64,000 nt of DNA from Paraburkholderia phenoliruptrix (GTDB lineage Bacteria > Pseudomonadota > Gammaproteobacteria > Burkholderiales > Burkholderiaceae), in contig NZ_CADIKB010000007.1 in the NCBI RefSeq assembly GCF_902859825.1, positions 161,933 to 225,932 on the forward strand, written 5' to 3'. Made by a program: the position numbers and the translations under genes. Below are positions 1 to 8,100 of this stretch, in pieces. Each line of letters opens with the position of its first letter. The stretch's first letter is position 1. The notes beneath the pieces were generated by a model. It made no database searches. It had not been told where the DNA came from and saw only the letters and a list, made by a program, of their open reading frames with translations.

Positions 1-1376
1 TTTCGTCGACGACGATCATCGTCAAGGCGCTGTCCGAGCTCGGCCTGAAGCGCGAGACGTTCGCGCAGCTCGTGTTCGGCATTCTGATCGTCGAGGACAT
101 TCTCGCCATCGCGATGCTCGTGCTGCTGTCCGGCATTGCGCAGACGGGTCAGTTGAGCGCGGGCGTGGCCGTCGTCACGCTCGGCAAGCTGTTGCTGTTC
201 ATGACGGTGTCGCTCGTGGTCGGCATTCTCGTCGTGCCCCGCGCGCTCCACTATGTGGCGCGTGCTCGCAGCGACGAAATGCTGCTCGTCGCCGTGCTCG
301 GGTTCTGCTTCGGCTTCTGTCTGCTCGTCGTCAAGCTGGATTACAGCATTGCGCTCGGCGCGTTTCTGATCGGCGCGATCATGGCCGAGTCGCGGCATCT
401 GCATCGTATCGAGCATCTGATCGCGCCGCTGCGCGACGCGTTTTCGGCCATCTTCTTCGTGACCATCGGCTTGATGCTGAACCCGGCGGTGCTCGTGGAC
501 TACGCATGGCCGATCGCGGTGATCACGGTTGCGGTGATCGTCGGCAAAATTGTGTCGTGCGGGCTCGGCAGCTTCCTCGCGGGCAAGGACGGCCGCACGG
601 CGATGCGTGTCGGCATGACCGTTTCGCAGATCGGCGAGTTCTCGTTCATCATCGCGTCGCTCGGCTTGACGCTGAAGGTGACGAGCGCGTTTCTGTATCC
701 GATCGCGGTGGCAGTGTCGGCGCTGACGACGCTCTTCACGCCCTATCTGATTCGCGCCGCGGATCCGCTCACGCGCCGTCTCGCGGACGCCATGCCGCGC
801 ACGCTCGTCAACGTGTTCGGCCTGTACAGCCAGTGGTTGGGGAGTTTGAGCACGGCGAGCGGCGAGCCGACGCTTTTCAGCATGACACGGCGAATCATCC
901 TGCAGATTGCGGTGAATCTCGCCCTCGTCGCGGCCATCTTTCTGGTGATGTCTTACGGCGCGCCCTACGTCAGCAGTCTGTTGACGCACTGGGTCAGCGC
1001 TGAGCCGATGCAGCGCGTGGTGCTGTGGAGCGCCGCCTTGCTCGTGTCCATGCCGTTTCTCGTCGCGGTTTATCGCAAGACCAAATCGCTCGCACTGCTG
1101 CTCGCCGAGGTGAGCGTGCAGCCGGCGACGGCGGGGCGCTTCACGAGCGCGCTGCGTTATGCGATCTCGGATCTCGTGCCGGTGGTCTGCATGGTCGGCG
1201 TGTTTCTGCTGGTGGCGGCGCTGTCGGGCGGTATTCTGCCGCCGACGGGCCTGCTGGCCGCCGTGCTGATCTGCGCAGCGCTGCTGCTTGCGCTCGTCTG
1301 GCGCTGGTGCGTGAAAATTCACGCGGCCATGCAGATCGCGCTGCGCGAAACTTTCGACGAACAGCCCGATCCGTAA
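1..1376 (+). CDS. CPA2-family cation:proton antiporter, 5' truncated
   Basis: The open frame enters from the left edge (first full codon at base 3), so the N-terminal half is missing. What remains is a string of hydrophobic helices typical of Kef/CPA2 monovalent cation:proton antiporters of the inner membrane. It includes the conserved SSTTIIVKAL stretch at the edge, the VEDILAI acidic motif a few residues further on, and later KLDYSIALGAFLIGA and GEFSFIIASLGL. The tail after about residue 260 of the visible part has three or four more hydrophobic spans. No TrkA-N nucleotide-binding domain follows, so this is probably a transporter of the YbaL/RosB type without a KTN domain, or one whose regulatory domain was replaced. 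The ion cannot be told from the sequence. The next gene begins 128 bases downstream. Confidence 0.85.
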   Translation, partial: SSTTIIVKALSELGLKRETFAQLVFGILIVEDILAIAMLVLLSGIAQTGQLSAGVAVVTLGKLLLFMTVSLVVGILVVPRALHYVARARSDEMLLVAVLGFCFGFCLLVVKLDYSIALGAFLIGAIMAESRHLHRIEHLIAPLRDAFSAIFFVTIGLMLNPAVLVDYAWPIAVITVAVIVGKIVSCGLGSFLAGKDGRTAMRVGMTVSQIGEFSFIIASLGLTLKVTSAFLYPIAVAVSALTTLFTPYLIRAADPLTRRLADAMPRTLVNVFGLYSQWLGSLSTASGEPTLFSMTRRIILQIAVNLALVAAIFLVMSYGAPYVSSLLTHWVSAEPMQRVVLWSAALLVSMPFLVAVYRKTKSLALLLAEVSVQPATAGRFTSALRYAISDLVPVVCMVGVFLLVAALSGGILPPTGLLAAVLICAALLLALVWRWCVKIHAAMQIALRETFDEQPDP

Positions 1377-1504
1377 GTAGGAGGGCAGTGGGCGGCCCGG
1401 CCGGACAATGTGAGCAATTGTGTGCGCGTTTGCCCGGCCCGGCACGCTGGCGGATAATCAGGGCATATTCATTCGTTCGCGTGGAAGGCGCCTGTCCGAC
1501 AGTC

Positions 1505-3055
1505 ATGAGCGAAAACAAACCTGAAAACGCCGGTCTCCCCGGCAATCCAACGCCGCCTTCGGCATCGCCGGGAACGTCTGCAGCGCCGGCAGCGCCGCCG
1601 ACGTCCGCAACGTCCACAACGCCCGGTCAGGCGCCCGTCGAACCGGCGGCTTCGCTGCCGCTCTCCCATGAAGACGCCATTCAGTCGCCCGTAAAAGATC
1701 CGCTGAGCTCGCCTGGGGCGTCTGCTCCGTCGGGCTCGGTTCCCGCGTCGACCGGTTCGTCGGAAGCGGCAGCGAGGTCGTCGACCGACGCGCCCGTGAG
1801 CGCGTCCACGGTCACGCCCGCCGACAGCCGCACGGCTCAGCAACGCGACGCGGAACAAGCGCGCAGCTCGGCCGCCGCTTCGCTTGCGAAGCAGGAGGCG
1901 GACGTTCACGAGCGCGATGCGCGTTCCGCGCGCGGCCGCGAGGCGGCGTCGTCCATCCCGCCCGCGCAGCCCGCCGCACCGGCTCGCAGCGCCGCTCCGT
2001 TGACGAGTGAACCGATTGAAGGCGAACTCATTACCTCCACCGACGAAGTGCTCGCCGCCGAGGACGCCGCCGCCTCCACCCCGCGTCCCGCGGGCTCGCC
2101 GCCGCCGGGTTTCGGCGCCGCGCCGGATTTCAGCGCGAGCAACCCGCCGCCGCCGAATGCGTTGCCGCCTTCGCCGCCGCGCTATCTAAAGCAGACGGAT
2201 TCCGCGTGGTCGGTGTTCGGGCGCATCATCGCGGCGCGCGCGCGCCAGCTATTCGATCGTGCGGGTCAGCGGATTACGCAGCGCACGCTGCGCATCGGCG
2301 TATCGGCGCGCATCTTTCATCCTGAGCCCGGCGCCAAAGGCCTGCGCGGCAAGACGCTGCAATATCTCGAGGAGTCCATCGCGCATTGGGTGATGTCGCG
2401 CGACGTGCTGGTGTTCATGATTCCGACGGTCGGCCACCAGGGCATGCTGCATCCGAGCAATATCCGTCTGCGCGACTACGCGAAGCATCTCGACGGCCTG
2501 CTGCTGCAAGGCGGCGCCGACGTCTCGCCGCAGTCGTATGCGGAAACCGCGACGCGTCCCGAATGGCCCGGCGATCGCGTGCGCGACATGTACGAGCTGG
2601 AGCTGCTGCACGAATTCGTCGAGTCGGGCAAGCCCGTGCTCGGCGTGTGCCGCGGCTGCCAGCTGATCAACGTGGCGTTCGGCGGGACCTTGTATCAGGA
2701 CATCGCCACCGACGTGCCGACCGCCGGCGCGCACGTCAACGAAGACTACGATCAGCACCGCCACGCGATTCATTTTCCGGATGGCTCGACGCTCGCCAAC
2801 ATGTTTCCCGGGCGGCGCGATGCGATCGTCAATTCGATCCACCATCAGGCGGTCAAGACGCTGGGCCGCGACCTGAATATCGAGGCGGTGTCGGCATCGG
2901 ACGGCATCATCGAAGCCGTGCGTTACCGGCGCGCGCCGTTCGTCATGGGCGTGCAATGGCATCCGGAGTTTCATCGCGCGGGCGGGCCGGAGCTGCTCGA
3001 TTGCACGCCGCTGCTCGACACGTTTCTGAGAGTGGCGCGGGAAACGCGTTTTTAG
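1505..3055 (+). CDS. Class I glutamine amidotransferase-like hydrolase (peptidase C26) with long disordered N-terminus
   Basis: The protein has 516 residues from ATG 1505. Residues 1 to about 225 are almost entirely Ala, Pro, Ser and Thr and look disordered. The rest is a C26/PuuD-like hydrolase domain beginning near TLRIGVSARIF (about residue 258). The nucleophile is the Cys in GVCRG (C382), with the His and Glu of the triad in GVQWHPEFH (H486, E488). GGADVSP and NSIHHQAVK are also family marks. Known members hydrolyse gamma-glutamyl bonds, for example gamma-glutamyl-GABA in putrescine breakdown. No putrescine genes are nearby, so the substrate is open. The usual PuuD domain is about 250 residues, so half of this protein is extra. 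The start is chosen because coding bias and the MSENKPENAG opening begin there, although the frame is open further upstream. Confidence 0.82.
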   Translation: MSENKPENAGLPGNPTPPSASPGTSAAPAAPPTSATSTTPGQAPVEPAASLPLSHEDAIQSPVKDPLSSPGASAPSGSVPASTGSSEAAARSSTDAPVSASTVTPADSRTAQQRDAEQARSSAAASLAKQEADVHERDARSARGREAASSIPPAQPAAPARSAAPLTSEPIEGELITSTDEVLAAEDAAASTPRPAGSPPPGFGAAPDFSASNPPPPNALPPSPPRYLKQTDSAWSVFGRIIAARARQLFDRAGQRITQRTLRIGVSARIFHPEPGAKGLRGKTLQYLEESIAHWVMSRDVLVFMIPTVGHQGMLHPSNIRLRDYAKHLDGLLLQGGADVSPQSYAETATRPEWPGDRVRDMYELELLHEFVESGKPVLGVCRGCQLINVAFGGTLYQDIATDVPTAGAHVNEDYDQHRHAIHFPDGSTLANMFPGRRDAIVNSIHHQAVKTLGRDLNIEAVSASDGIIEAVRYRRAPFVMGVQWHPEFHRAGGPELLDCTPLLDTFLRVARETRF

Positions 3056-3122
3056 CGCATCTCGTAACGTCCGGGTCGGCGTAAGTGACGCGGCTCACAT
3101 TCCGAAAGTTCGATTCGCCGGG

Positions 3123-3151
3123 GCGCTGCTGATCCAGCGGCGCTTTCTTTT
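3123..3151 (+). terminator. Rho-independent terminator after the C26 hydrolase gene
   Basis: An 8-bp stem GCGCTGCT / AGCGGCGC (one G-U pair) with loop GATCC is followed by TTTCTTTT. It lies 67 bases after the stop codon. Confidence 0.6.
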
Positions 3152-3165
3152 GGCGCTTGACCGGA

Positions 3166-3195
3166 AGATGCGCGATGAGATGCGCGATGAGATGC
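3166..3195. repeat. Short tandem repeat, 12-base unit
   Basis: AGATGCGCGATG occurs twice in direct succession, followed by a half copy AGATGC. It sits in the 327-base gap between the C26 hydrolase and DUF2968 genes. The rest of this gap (3196-3382) is AT-richer than the genes and presumably holds the promoter of the next gene, but no clear -35/-10 pair stands out. Confidence 0.6.
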
Positions 3196-3382
3196 CGCAA
3201 GACGCTCGGCGGCTATTGTGCGTTGACCCTATCCGGCCATGCATTATTTCGAGATAAACCCGTCTGTCGTGTAATTCGCACACCGTAGTTTTATCTCGAT
3301 TTAAAGTCTATTTTTGCGACGCTTCAATGCTTCGCTTAAGCACTAATCCGCGCGATAATCCAAGGCTGTTTTATGGATCCGC

Positions 3383-4123
3383 ATGGAGCATGCAGGTATG
3401 AAGCACCCCTTATTTATACGGCGCGCCATGCTGCTCGCAGCTTCGTTCACGCTGTTGCACAACGGCGGCCTCGCGCTCGCCGCGCAAGGCGAAGAGGCCG
3501 CGCCGATCGTCGGCACGCGGCCGGCCCTGAACACGCTGACGCCGCAGCCCGTTGCCGACGCGCTGCGCGAGGCGGCCTCGGCCTCGTCTTCCTCAGGCAC
3601 GACGACGGCGGAGGCGCAAGGCAATGTCGCCGAATTGATGCAAATGATCCAGGACGCGCGGCTGAGCGAACTGCGTACCACTTACAACGGGAGTTACGGC
3701 GCGAGCCTGTTTTTCTATCCACGCGAAATGACGTACTACGTCGCGTTATTCCACGACAAGCATTTCTGGCGGGTGATCAAATCGGCAGATGCCGGCCGGG
3801 CGGAAGCCATTTACGCGGGCTTCGTCCAGCAAACCGCACAGCTGTCCGAGATAGAAATCCAGCGCACGCAGTTGCAGGCGCAGAAGGCCTATATTCAGGA
3901 CGTGATCGCGTTGTCCGAAGACCGCGCGAAGCGCTTGCAGGCCGACCTGGACGTTGCCCGCACGCAGCAGGCGAAGGTGAACGACTACCAGCGCCAGACG
4001 CAAAACGAAGCGGCTGCATTGCGCGAGGAGAAGGAGCGGGCCCAGGCGCAACTGCGGCAAGTGCAAGGGCAGGTCATGCAATTGCAGCGGCAGACGGAAA
4101 TGGGTCTGCCAGGCCAGAGGTAA
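3383..4123 (+). CDS. DUF2968 family secreted coiled-coil protein
   Basis: The protein has 246 residues and an N-terminal signal-like hydrophobic stretch (MLLAASFTLLHNGGLALAA), so it is probably periplasmic. A linker rich in Ala, Ser and Thr follows. The conserved part (about residues 75-140) contains LMQMIQDARLSELRTTYNG, SLFFYPREMTYYVALFHDK and FWRVIKSAD, which I recognise as the DUF2968 pattern found in Burkholderia relatives. The last 100 residues are Gln-, Arg- and Glu-rich heptads, almost certainly a coiled coil. The function of the family is not known. The start could also be ATG 3398, which gives MKHPLFIRR, a more usual signal-peptide opening. It converges with the next gene. Confidence 0.8.
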   Translation: MEHAGMKHPLFIRRAMLLAASFTLLHNGGLALAAQGEEAAPIVGTRPALNTLTPQPVADALREAASASSSSGTTTAEAQGNVAELMQMIQDARLSELRTTYNGSYGASLFFYPREMTYYVALFHDKHFWRVIKSADAGRAEAIYAGFVQQTAQLSEIEIQRTQLQAQKAYIQDVIALSEDRAKRLQADLDVARTQQAKVNDYQRQTQNEAAALREEKERAQAQLRQVQGQVMQLQRQTEMGLPGQR

Positions 4124-4144
4124 AAGCCTGGGATGCGAAACAAG

Positions 4145-4174
4145 CCCGGCCGTTCATAGTGGCCGGGTTTTTTT
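4145..4174 (+). terminator. Rho-independent terminator after DUF2968 gene
   Basis: The stem CCCGGCC / GGCCGGG with loop GTTCATAGT is followed by seven T. It lies 21 bases after the stop and just before the end of the convergent gene. Confidence 0.85.
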
Positions 4175-4190
4175 ACGCCCATTCGCGTGG

Positions 4191-5495
4191 CTATCTGATG
4201 AACTGATCTGGGACTTCGGTGACGCGGCGCTGCGAGAGCCGGTTGATCCACTGCTGGCCGTTGTCGGCCGATGCATTCGGGGACGACGGCGGCTGCCATT
4301 GCTGCGATCGCTGCGCTTCTTGCGATTGCTGCGCCCCGCCGCTCGCGAGCGCGTGTGCGCGGATGTCCACGGACGCGTAGTCGTCGGTGCCTAACGGCGA
4401 GGGCGCGAGTGGAGAGTACGAGCCCGCCACCGACGGCTTGACGAAGCGCGGCGATACGGGTGACGGCGCGACCGGGCCCGACGCGTCGCTGGCCGTGTAA
4501 CGCGGATGGCTTGGCGCAGCGGCTCTGGCAACATGTCTTTGCAAGTCCCGACGACGATCGTCGTTCCTCGCTACCACTTCCTTGCCTGGATGCATGACCC
4601 GCGCAACTGGCGGCGCAACCGCGGGCGCAACTGCCGCTACCTGCGGCACAGTCGGTTGTGCGGTCTCTCTGCGCGGCGCGGCTTTACTGAGCATCATGGC
4701 GCTGCCGCTGCCGCTGCCGCTGCCGCTGCCCAGATCGAGCGTCGGTGCACCATTGGCAAGCTGCATCACGGAAGCTGCACTCGTGGGCTTCGCATGCGCG
4801 GCTTCGTCACGCTTTTTCGACCCTCCCACGCTACCGCGCAACGGCGCTTGCGCAGCAACGGTGTTGCGCACGGCGACGGCTGCCTCCACGGACTTCGTGT
4901 CCTTAGCGCTATCGGGATGGGCGATGCCGTCATGACGTGGCGGCATCCACGCAAGCAATGCCGCGCCGCCCAGCGCACAGGCGCCGCCCGCGAGAATCCA
5001 CCAGGGCACTAACGTCGCGCGGGACGCTTGCCGCGCAGCTTCAGATGCATGCGCTTTCACGGGCGCGAGAACTTTAGGCGAAACGGGCGCCTCGGGCCAA
5101 GGTGACGGCTCCGTCAACGTGAGGGGATGCGCAGCGGCAGAACTTGCCACGCCTGCTGAAGCCCCGTCGTATGCAAACTCCGACGCCTTTGCCTCCGGTG
5201 CGCTGGCCGAACGCCCGATTCCCGCCCCGCTCGCGACTGCCGCGCCGAATGCCGCCGCAGCGAGCGGGCGCGGATTCTCCGGCGCCACCCATCGGCAGAA
5301 TGAACGAATGGGCTGCTCGTCGAGGTCGAATCGCTTGAGGATCGCACCGTACAGCCCGTGCAGCCGCCCATCCAGGCAGTAGCCCGGCGCGCGCAACGTC
5401 CACCCGCGGCCAAAGGGCGCCGGCACATCACTGAACGGGCGCGAGCGCGGCAACGCCGTCGCGCCTTCGACTACGGTTAATGGGGTGGTGGCCAT
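4191..5495 (-). CDS. Hypothetical membrane protein with Gly-Ser repeat
   Basis: I do not recognise this protein, which has 434 residues from ATG 5495. It has a folded-looking N-terminal piece with RPFSDVPAPFGRGW, ILKRFDLDEQPIRSFCRW and VAPENPRPLAAAAFGAA. One strong membrane span is near the middle (LVPWWILAGGACALGGAALL). The long Ala/Pro/Ser-rich tail includes a (GS)n run encoded by five GCTGCC hexamers at 4701-4730, and the extreme C-terminus is polar and Gln-rich. This is the layout of a single-pass protein with a disordered domain on one side. The frame is open up to 5798 and ATG 5657 has an AAGG just upstream, but the extra region is Cys-rich with weaker codon bias, so the shorter form is preferred. 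Confidence 0.6.
   Translation of the reverse strand: MATTPLTVVEGATALPRSRPFSDVPAPFGRGWTLRAPGYCLDGRLHGLYGAILKRFDLDEQPIRSFCRWVAPENPRPLAAAAFGAAVASGAGIGRSASAPEAKASEFAYDGASAGVASSAAAHPLTLTEPSPWPEAPVSPKVLAPVKAHASEAARQASRATLVPWWILAGGACALGGAALLAWMPPRHDGIAHPDSAKDTKSVEAAVAVRNTVAAQAPLRGSVGGSKKRDEAAHAKPTSAASVMQLANGAPTLDLGSGSGSGSGSAMMLSKAAPRRETAQPTVPQVAAVAPAVAPPVARVMHPGKEVVARNDDRRRDLQRHVARAAAPSHPRYTASDASGPVAPSPVSPRFVKPSVAGSYSPLAPSPLGTDDYASVDIRAHALASGGAQQSQEAQRSQQWQPPSSPNASADNGQQWINRLSQRRVTEVPDQFIR
4701..4730. repeat. Hexanucleotide microsatellite (GCTGCC)x5
   Basis: Five perfect copies of GCTGCC encode the Gly-Ser run of the hypothetical membrane protein on the other strand. The unit is a multiple of three, so copy-number changes would lengthen or shorten the linker without a frameshift. 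Confidence 0.8.
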
Positions 5496-5794
5496 CGCTC
5501 TCTTCAGCGCCTCGGGGAGGGACGCCGCCTGGCATCCATGGGTCAGCGACGACAGCCTCCAAGGCACTACGCAAGAAACGCCTCGCGCATTGACGTGAGC
5601 GCAACGGCGCGCAGGCGCAGAACACGAAACCGCGCACGTGAGAGCGAGCGGACGCATCAGCGCCTTACCAGGAAAGCCATCGTCGGGAAAAGAAGATGAT
5701 GCGACGGAACCGAGAGCCCAAGACTCGGACGTTTCCGAAAATAGATGACGATGTGTCCGGGATCGCACGGTCGAGAGCCGTCCAAACGGCTGGA

Positions 5795-6328
5795 TCAAAC
5801 GCTCGACCTGTCCAATCGATAAACATAGCGCAACGCCGTGATATCCACGCCGCCCATGCGGTCCGGCTCTGCGCCGGCGAACTGCCAGCCTTGCCGTTCA
5901 TAAAAGCCGATGGCCGGCACGTTGCCCTCGAGCACGTATAGATACAGTTGCGTCTCGCCCTGCGCGCGAGCCCAGTCCTCGGCGGCGCGCATCAACAGCT
6001 TGCCGGCGCCGATGCCCTGATAGCCCGGCAACGCATGAAGGTTATCGAGCAGCACGCCCCACGCGGATTCCGGCTGGCGCTCCACGCAGACGAAGCCGAT
6101 CGGCTCGTCGCCCAGAACGGCGATCAGCACCATGCGGCGCTCGCCCCCCGGCGCGCTCATGCGTGCCTCCCAATAGGCGGCGCGCTCCTCTGTGACCTCG
6201 CCGTCCAGAAAAGTGTCGGGCAGCAGGCCGCGGTAAGTGGCGCGCCAGCTCGTGCTGTGAATCGAGGCGATCAGCGCGGCATCGGCGACGGTAGCGGGGC
6301 GCAGCGAGAGGACGGGGGAGGTCTGCAT
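5795..6328 (-). CDS. GNAT family N-acetyltransferase
   Basis: The protein has 177 residues. The GNAT fold is shown by the acetyl-CoA pyrophosphate loop LPGYQGIGAGKLLMRAAEDWA (about residues 100-120, Q/RxxGxG/A form), the preceding beta strand GVLLDNLHALP, and the later VLEGNVPAIGFYERQGWQFAG, where the Tyr is the usual general acid region. The N-terminal LRPATVADAALIASIHSTSW is the typical RimI-like start. The acceptor substrate (protein, antibiotic or small amine) cannot be told. The start at 6328 (MQTSPVLSLRP) fits the domain; in-frame upstream codons give a low-quality extension. It is divergent from the MFS gene across a 308-base gap (6329-6636) that must hold both promoters. I see no convincing operator in that gap. 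Confidence 0.85.
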   Translation of the reverse strand: MQTSPVLSLRPATVADAALIASIHSTSWRATYRGLLPDTFLDGEVTEERAAYWEARMSAPGGERRMVLIAVLGDEPIGFVCVERQPESAWGVLLDNLHALPGYQGIGAGKLLMRAAEDWARAQGETQLYLYVLEGNVPAIGFYERQGWQFAGAEPDRMGGVDITALRYVYRLDRSSV

Positions 6329-6636
6329 GAGGACGTCATCAACGGAAAATGCCGAGTCGCAATTCCAGCGGGCGAGAAGAGTCGCGCCGGCCGTAATGAG
6401 AATGTAGGGAATACACAACGGTGCCATCAACGGTAACATGGCGTGGCGTGGCTTTTGGCGGATAGCAGTGTTTATCCTGATACCGCTCAAAGCCGTTCGC
6501 CTGCAGCATCCGGCGCCCCCGGCGCGGCTCGACCGCGCCTGAGCGTTTGCCTGTGGCATCTGCCTCTTCCCCGGCGGATCGTTTCAACTGCCAGATCGCC
6601 GCTGGCCTCGGCGGCGTGGGCTTATCAGAGAATGTC

Positions 6637-7938
6637 ATGTCAACAGCGTCCCACGCTATTTCTTCCGCGGAAGAATCCAAGGTCAAGACAGTGTTCCGCG
6701 TAGTCAGCGGCAACTTTCTTGAAATGTACGACTTCATGGTCTACGGCTACTACGCCTCCGCGATTGCCAGGACCTATTTTCCGAGCGGCAGCGACTTCGC
6801 CTCGCTCATGCTGTCGCTTTCCGTGTTCGGCGCGGGCTTCCTGATGCGTCCGCTCGGCGCAATCGTCCTCGGCGCGTACATCGACCATTACGGCCGGCGC
6901 AAGGGGCTGATCCTCACGCTCGGCCTGATGGCGCTCGGCACACTCACGGTGGCATCCATTCCAGGCTACGCGACGATCGGCCTCGTGGCGCCCGTGCTGG
7001 TGCTCCTCGGCCGGCTGCTGCAAGGCTTTTCGGCGGGCGTCGAGCTGGGCGGCGTGTCGGTGTATCTGTCAGAAATCGCGACCAAGGGCAACAAGGGCTT
7101 CTATTGCGCGTGGCAGTCGGGCAGCCAGCAGGTCGCCGTGGTATTCGCGGCGCTGCTCGGCGTGATGCTCAACAAGGCGCTGCCCGCCGACCAGATGAGC
7201 GCCTGGGGCTGGCGCGTGCCGTTCCTGATCGGCTGCCTGATCGTGCCCTTCCTGTTCCTGATTCGCCGTTCGCTGAAGGAAACCGAGGAATTCTCCGCGC
7301 GCAAGCATCGCCCGGGCATGGGCGAGATCATGAAGAGCATGGCCGCGAACTGGGTCACGGTGCTGGGCGGCATGGGCATGGTCATCATGACGACCGTGTC
7401 GTTCTACATGATCACCGCTTATACGCCGACCTTCGGCAAGGAAGTGCTGAAGCTCTCGGCCATCGATACGCTCGTCGTCACCGTCTGTATCGGTTTGTCG
7501 AACCTGATCTGGCTGCCGCTCGCAGGCGCGCTGTCGGATCGCATCGGGCGCCGTCCGGTGTTGCTGGCCTTCACGGCGCTCACCATTGTCAGCGCTTATC
7601 CGGCGCTGCAGTGGCTCGTCGCCGAGCCGTCGTTCGCGCGTCTCCTCATAGTCGAGCTGTGGCTGTCGTTCCTGTACGGCAGCTATAACGGCGCGATGGT
7701 GGTCGCGCTCACCGAAGTGATGCCGGTCGCCGTGCGCACCGCGGGTTTCTCGCTGGCCTACAGCCTTGCGACGACGATCGGCGGCTTCACGCCGGCCATC
7801 TCCACGCTGCTGATCCATTCCACCGGCAACAAGGCCGCGCCGGGTCTGTTCCTCGGCGTCGCGGCCATCTGCGGATTGATCGCGACGCTCGTGCTGTACC
7901 GCACGCCTGAATCGCGCGATCAATACAAAAGCGCGTGA
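6637..7938 (+). CDS. MFS metabolite:H+ symporter, citrate/tricarballylate type
   Basis: The inner-membrane transporter has 433 residues and about twelve hydrophobic spans, belonging to the metabolite:H+ symporter branch of the major facilitator superfamily. The family motif [13 protein letters not shown] lies in the first cytoplasmic loop, with [16 protein letters not shown] before it, [13 protein letters not shown] in helix 4 and [13 protein letters not shown] between helices 8 and 9. The opening [18 protein letters not shown] closely resembles citrate/tricarballylate carriers such as CitA and TcuC. No tricarballylate oxidation genes (tcuAB) adjoin it, so citrate or a similar tricarboxylate is the likely cargo. 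The start at 6637 ([10 protein letters not shown]) is preferred over the 30-codon longer form because coding bias improves there. A strong terminator follows. Confidence 0.82.
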   Translation: MSTASHAISSAEESKVKTVFRVVSGNFLEMYDFMVYGYYASAIARTYFPSGSDFASLMLSLSVFGAGFLMRPLGAIVLGAYIDHYGRRKGLILTLGLMALGTLTVASIPGYATIGLVAPVLVLLGRLLQGFSAGVELGGVSVYLSEIATKGNKGFYCAWQSGSQQVAVVFAALLGVMLNKALPADQMSAWGWRVPFLIGCLIVPFLFLIRRSLKETEEFSARKHRPGMGEIMKSMAANWVTVLGGMGMVIMTTVSFYMITAYTPTFGKEVLKLSAIDTLVVTVCIGLSNLIWLPLAGALSDRIGRRPVLLAFTALTIVSAYPALQWLVAEPSFARLLIVELWLSFLYGSYNGAMVVALTEVMPVAVRTAGFSLAYSLATTIGGFTPAISTLLIHSTGNKAAPGLFLGVAAICGLIATLVLYRTPESRDQYKSA

Positions 7939-8032
7939 TGGAGCGCGCGGCTGCCGCTTGCGGCGCTGGCGCGCCCATGCAAAGAACCCTGCGCTGCCGA
8001 CAGCGCGGGGTCGACTGAGTCGATCACTGAAG

Positions 8033-8065
8033 CCCTGCACGCATATCGCGCTGCAGGGTTTTTTT
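8033..8065 (+). terminator. Rho-independent terminator after MFS symporter gene
   Basis: The stem CCCTGCA / TGCAGGG with loop CGCATATCGCGC is followed by seven T. The convergent TPR gene ends 36 bases further on. Confidence 0.8.
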
Positions 8066-8100
8066 CGAGCGGCGCAAGCGCGGCGGCGGATTTCCGGCGG

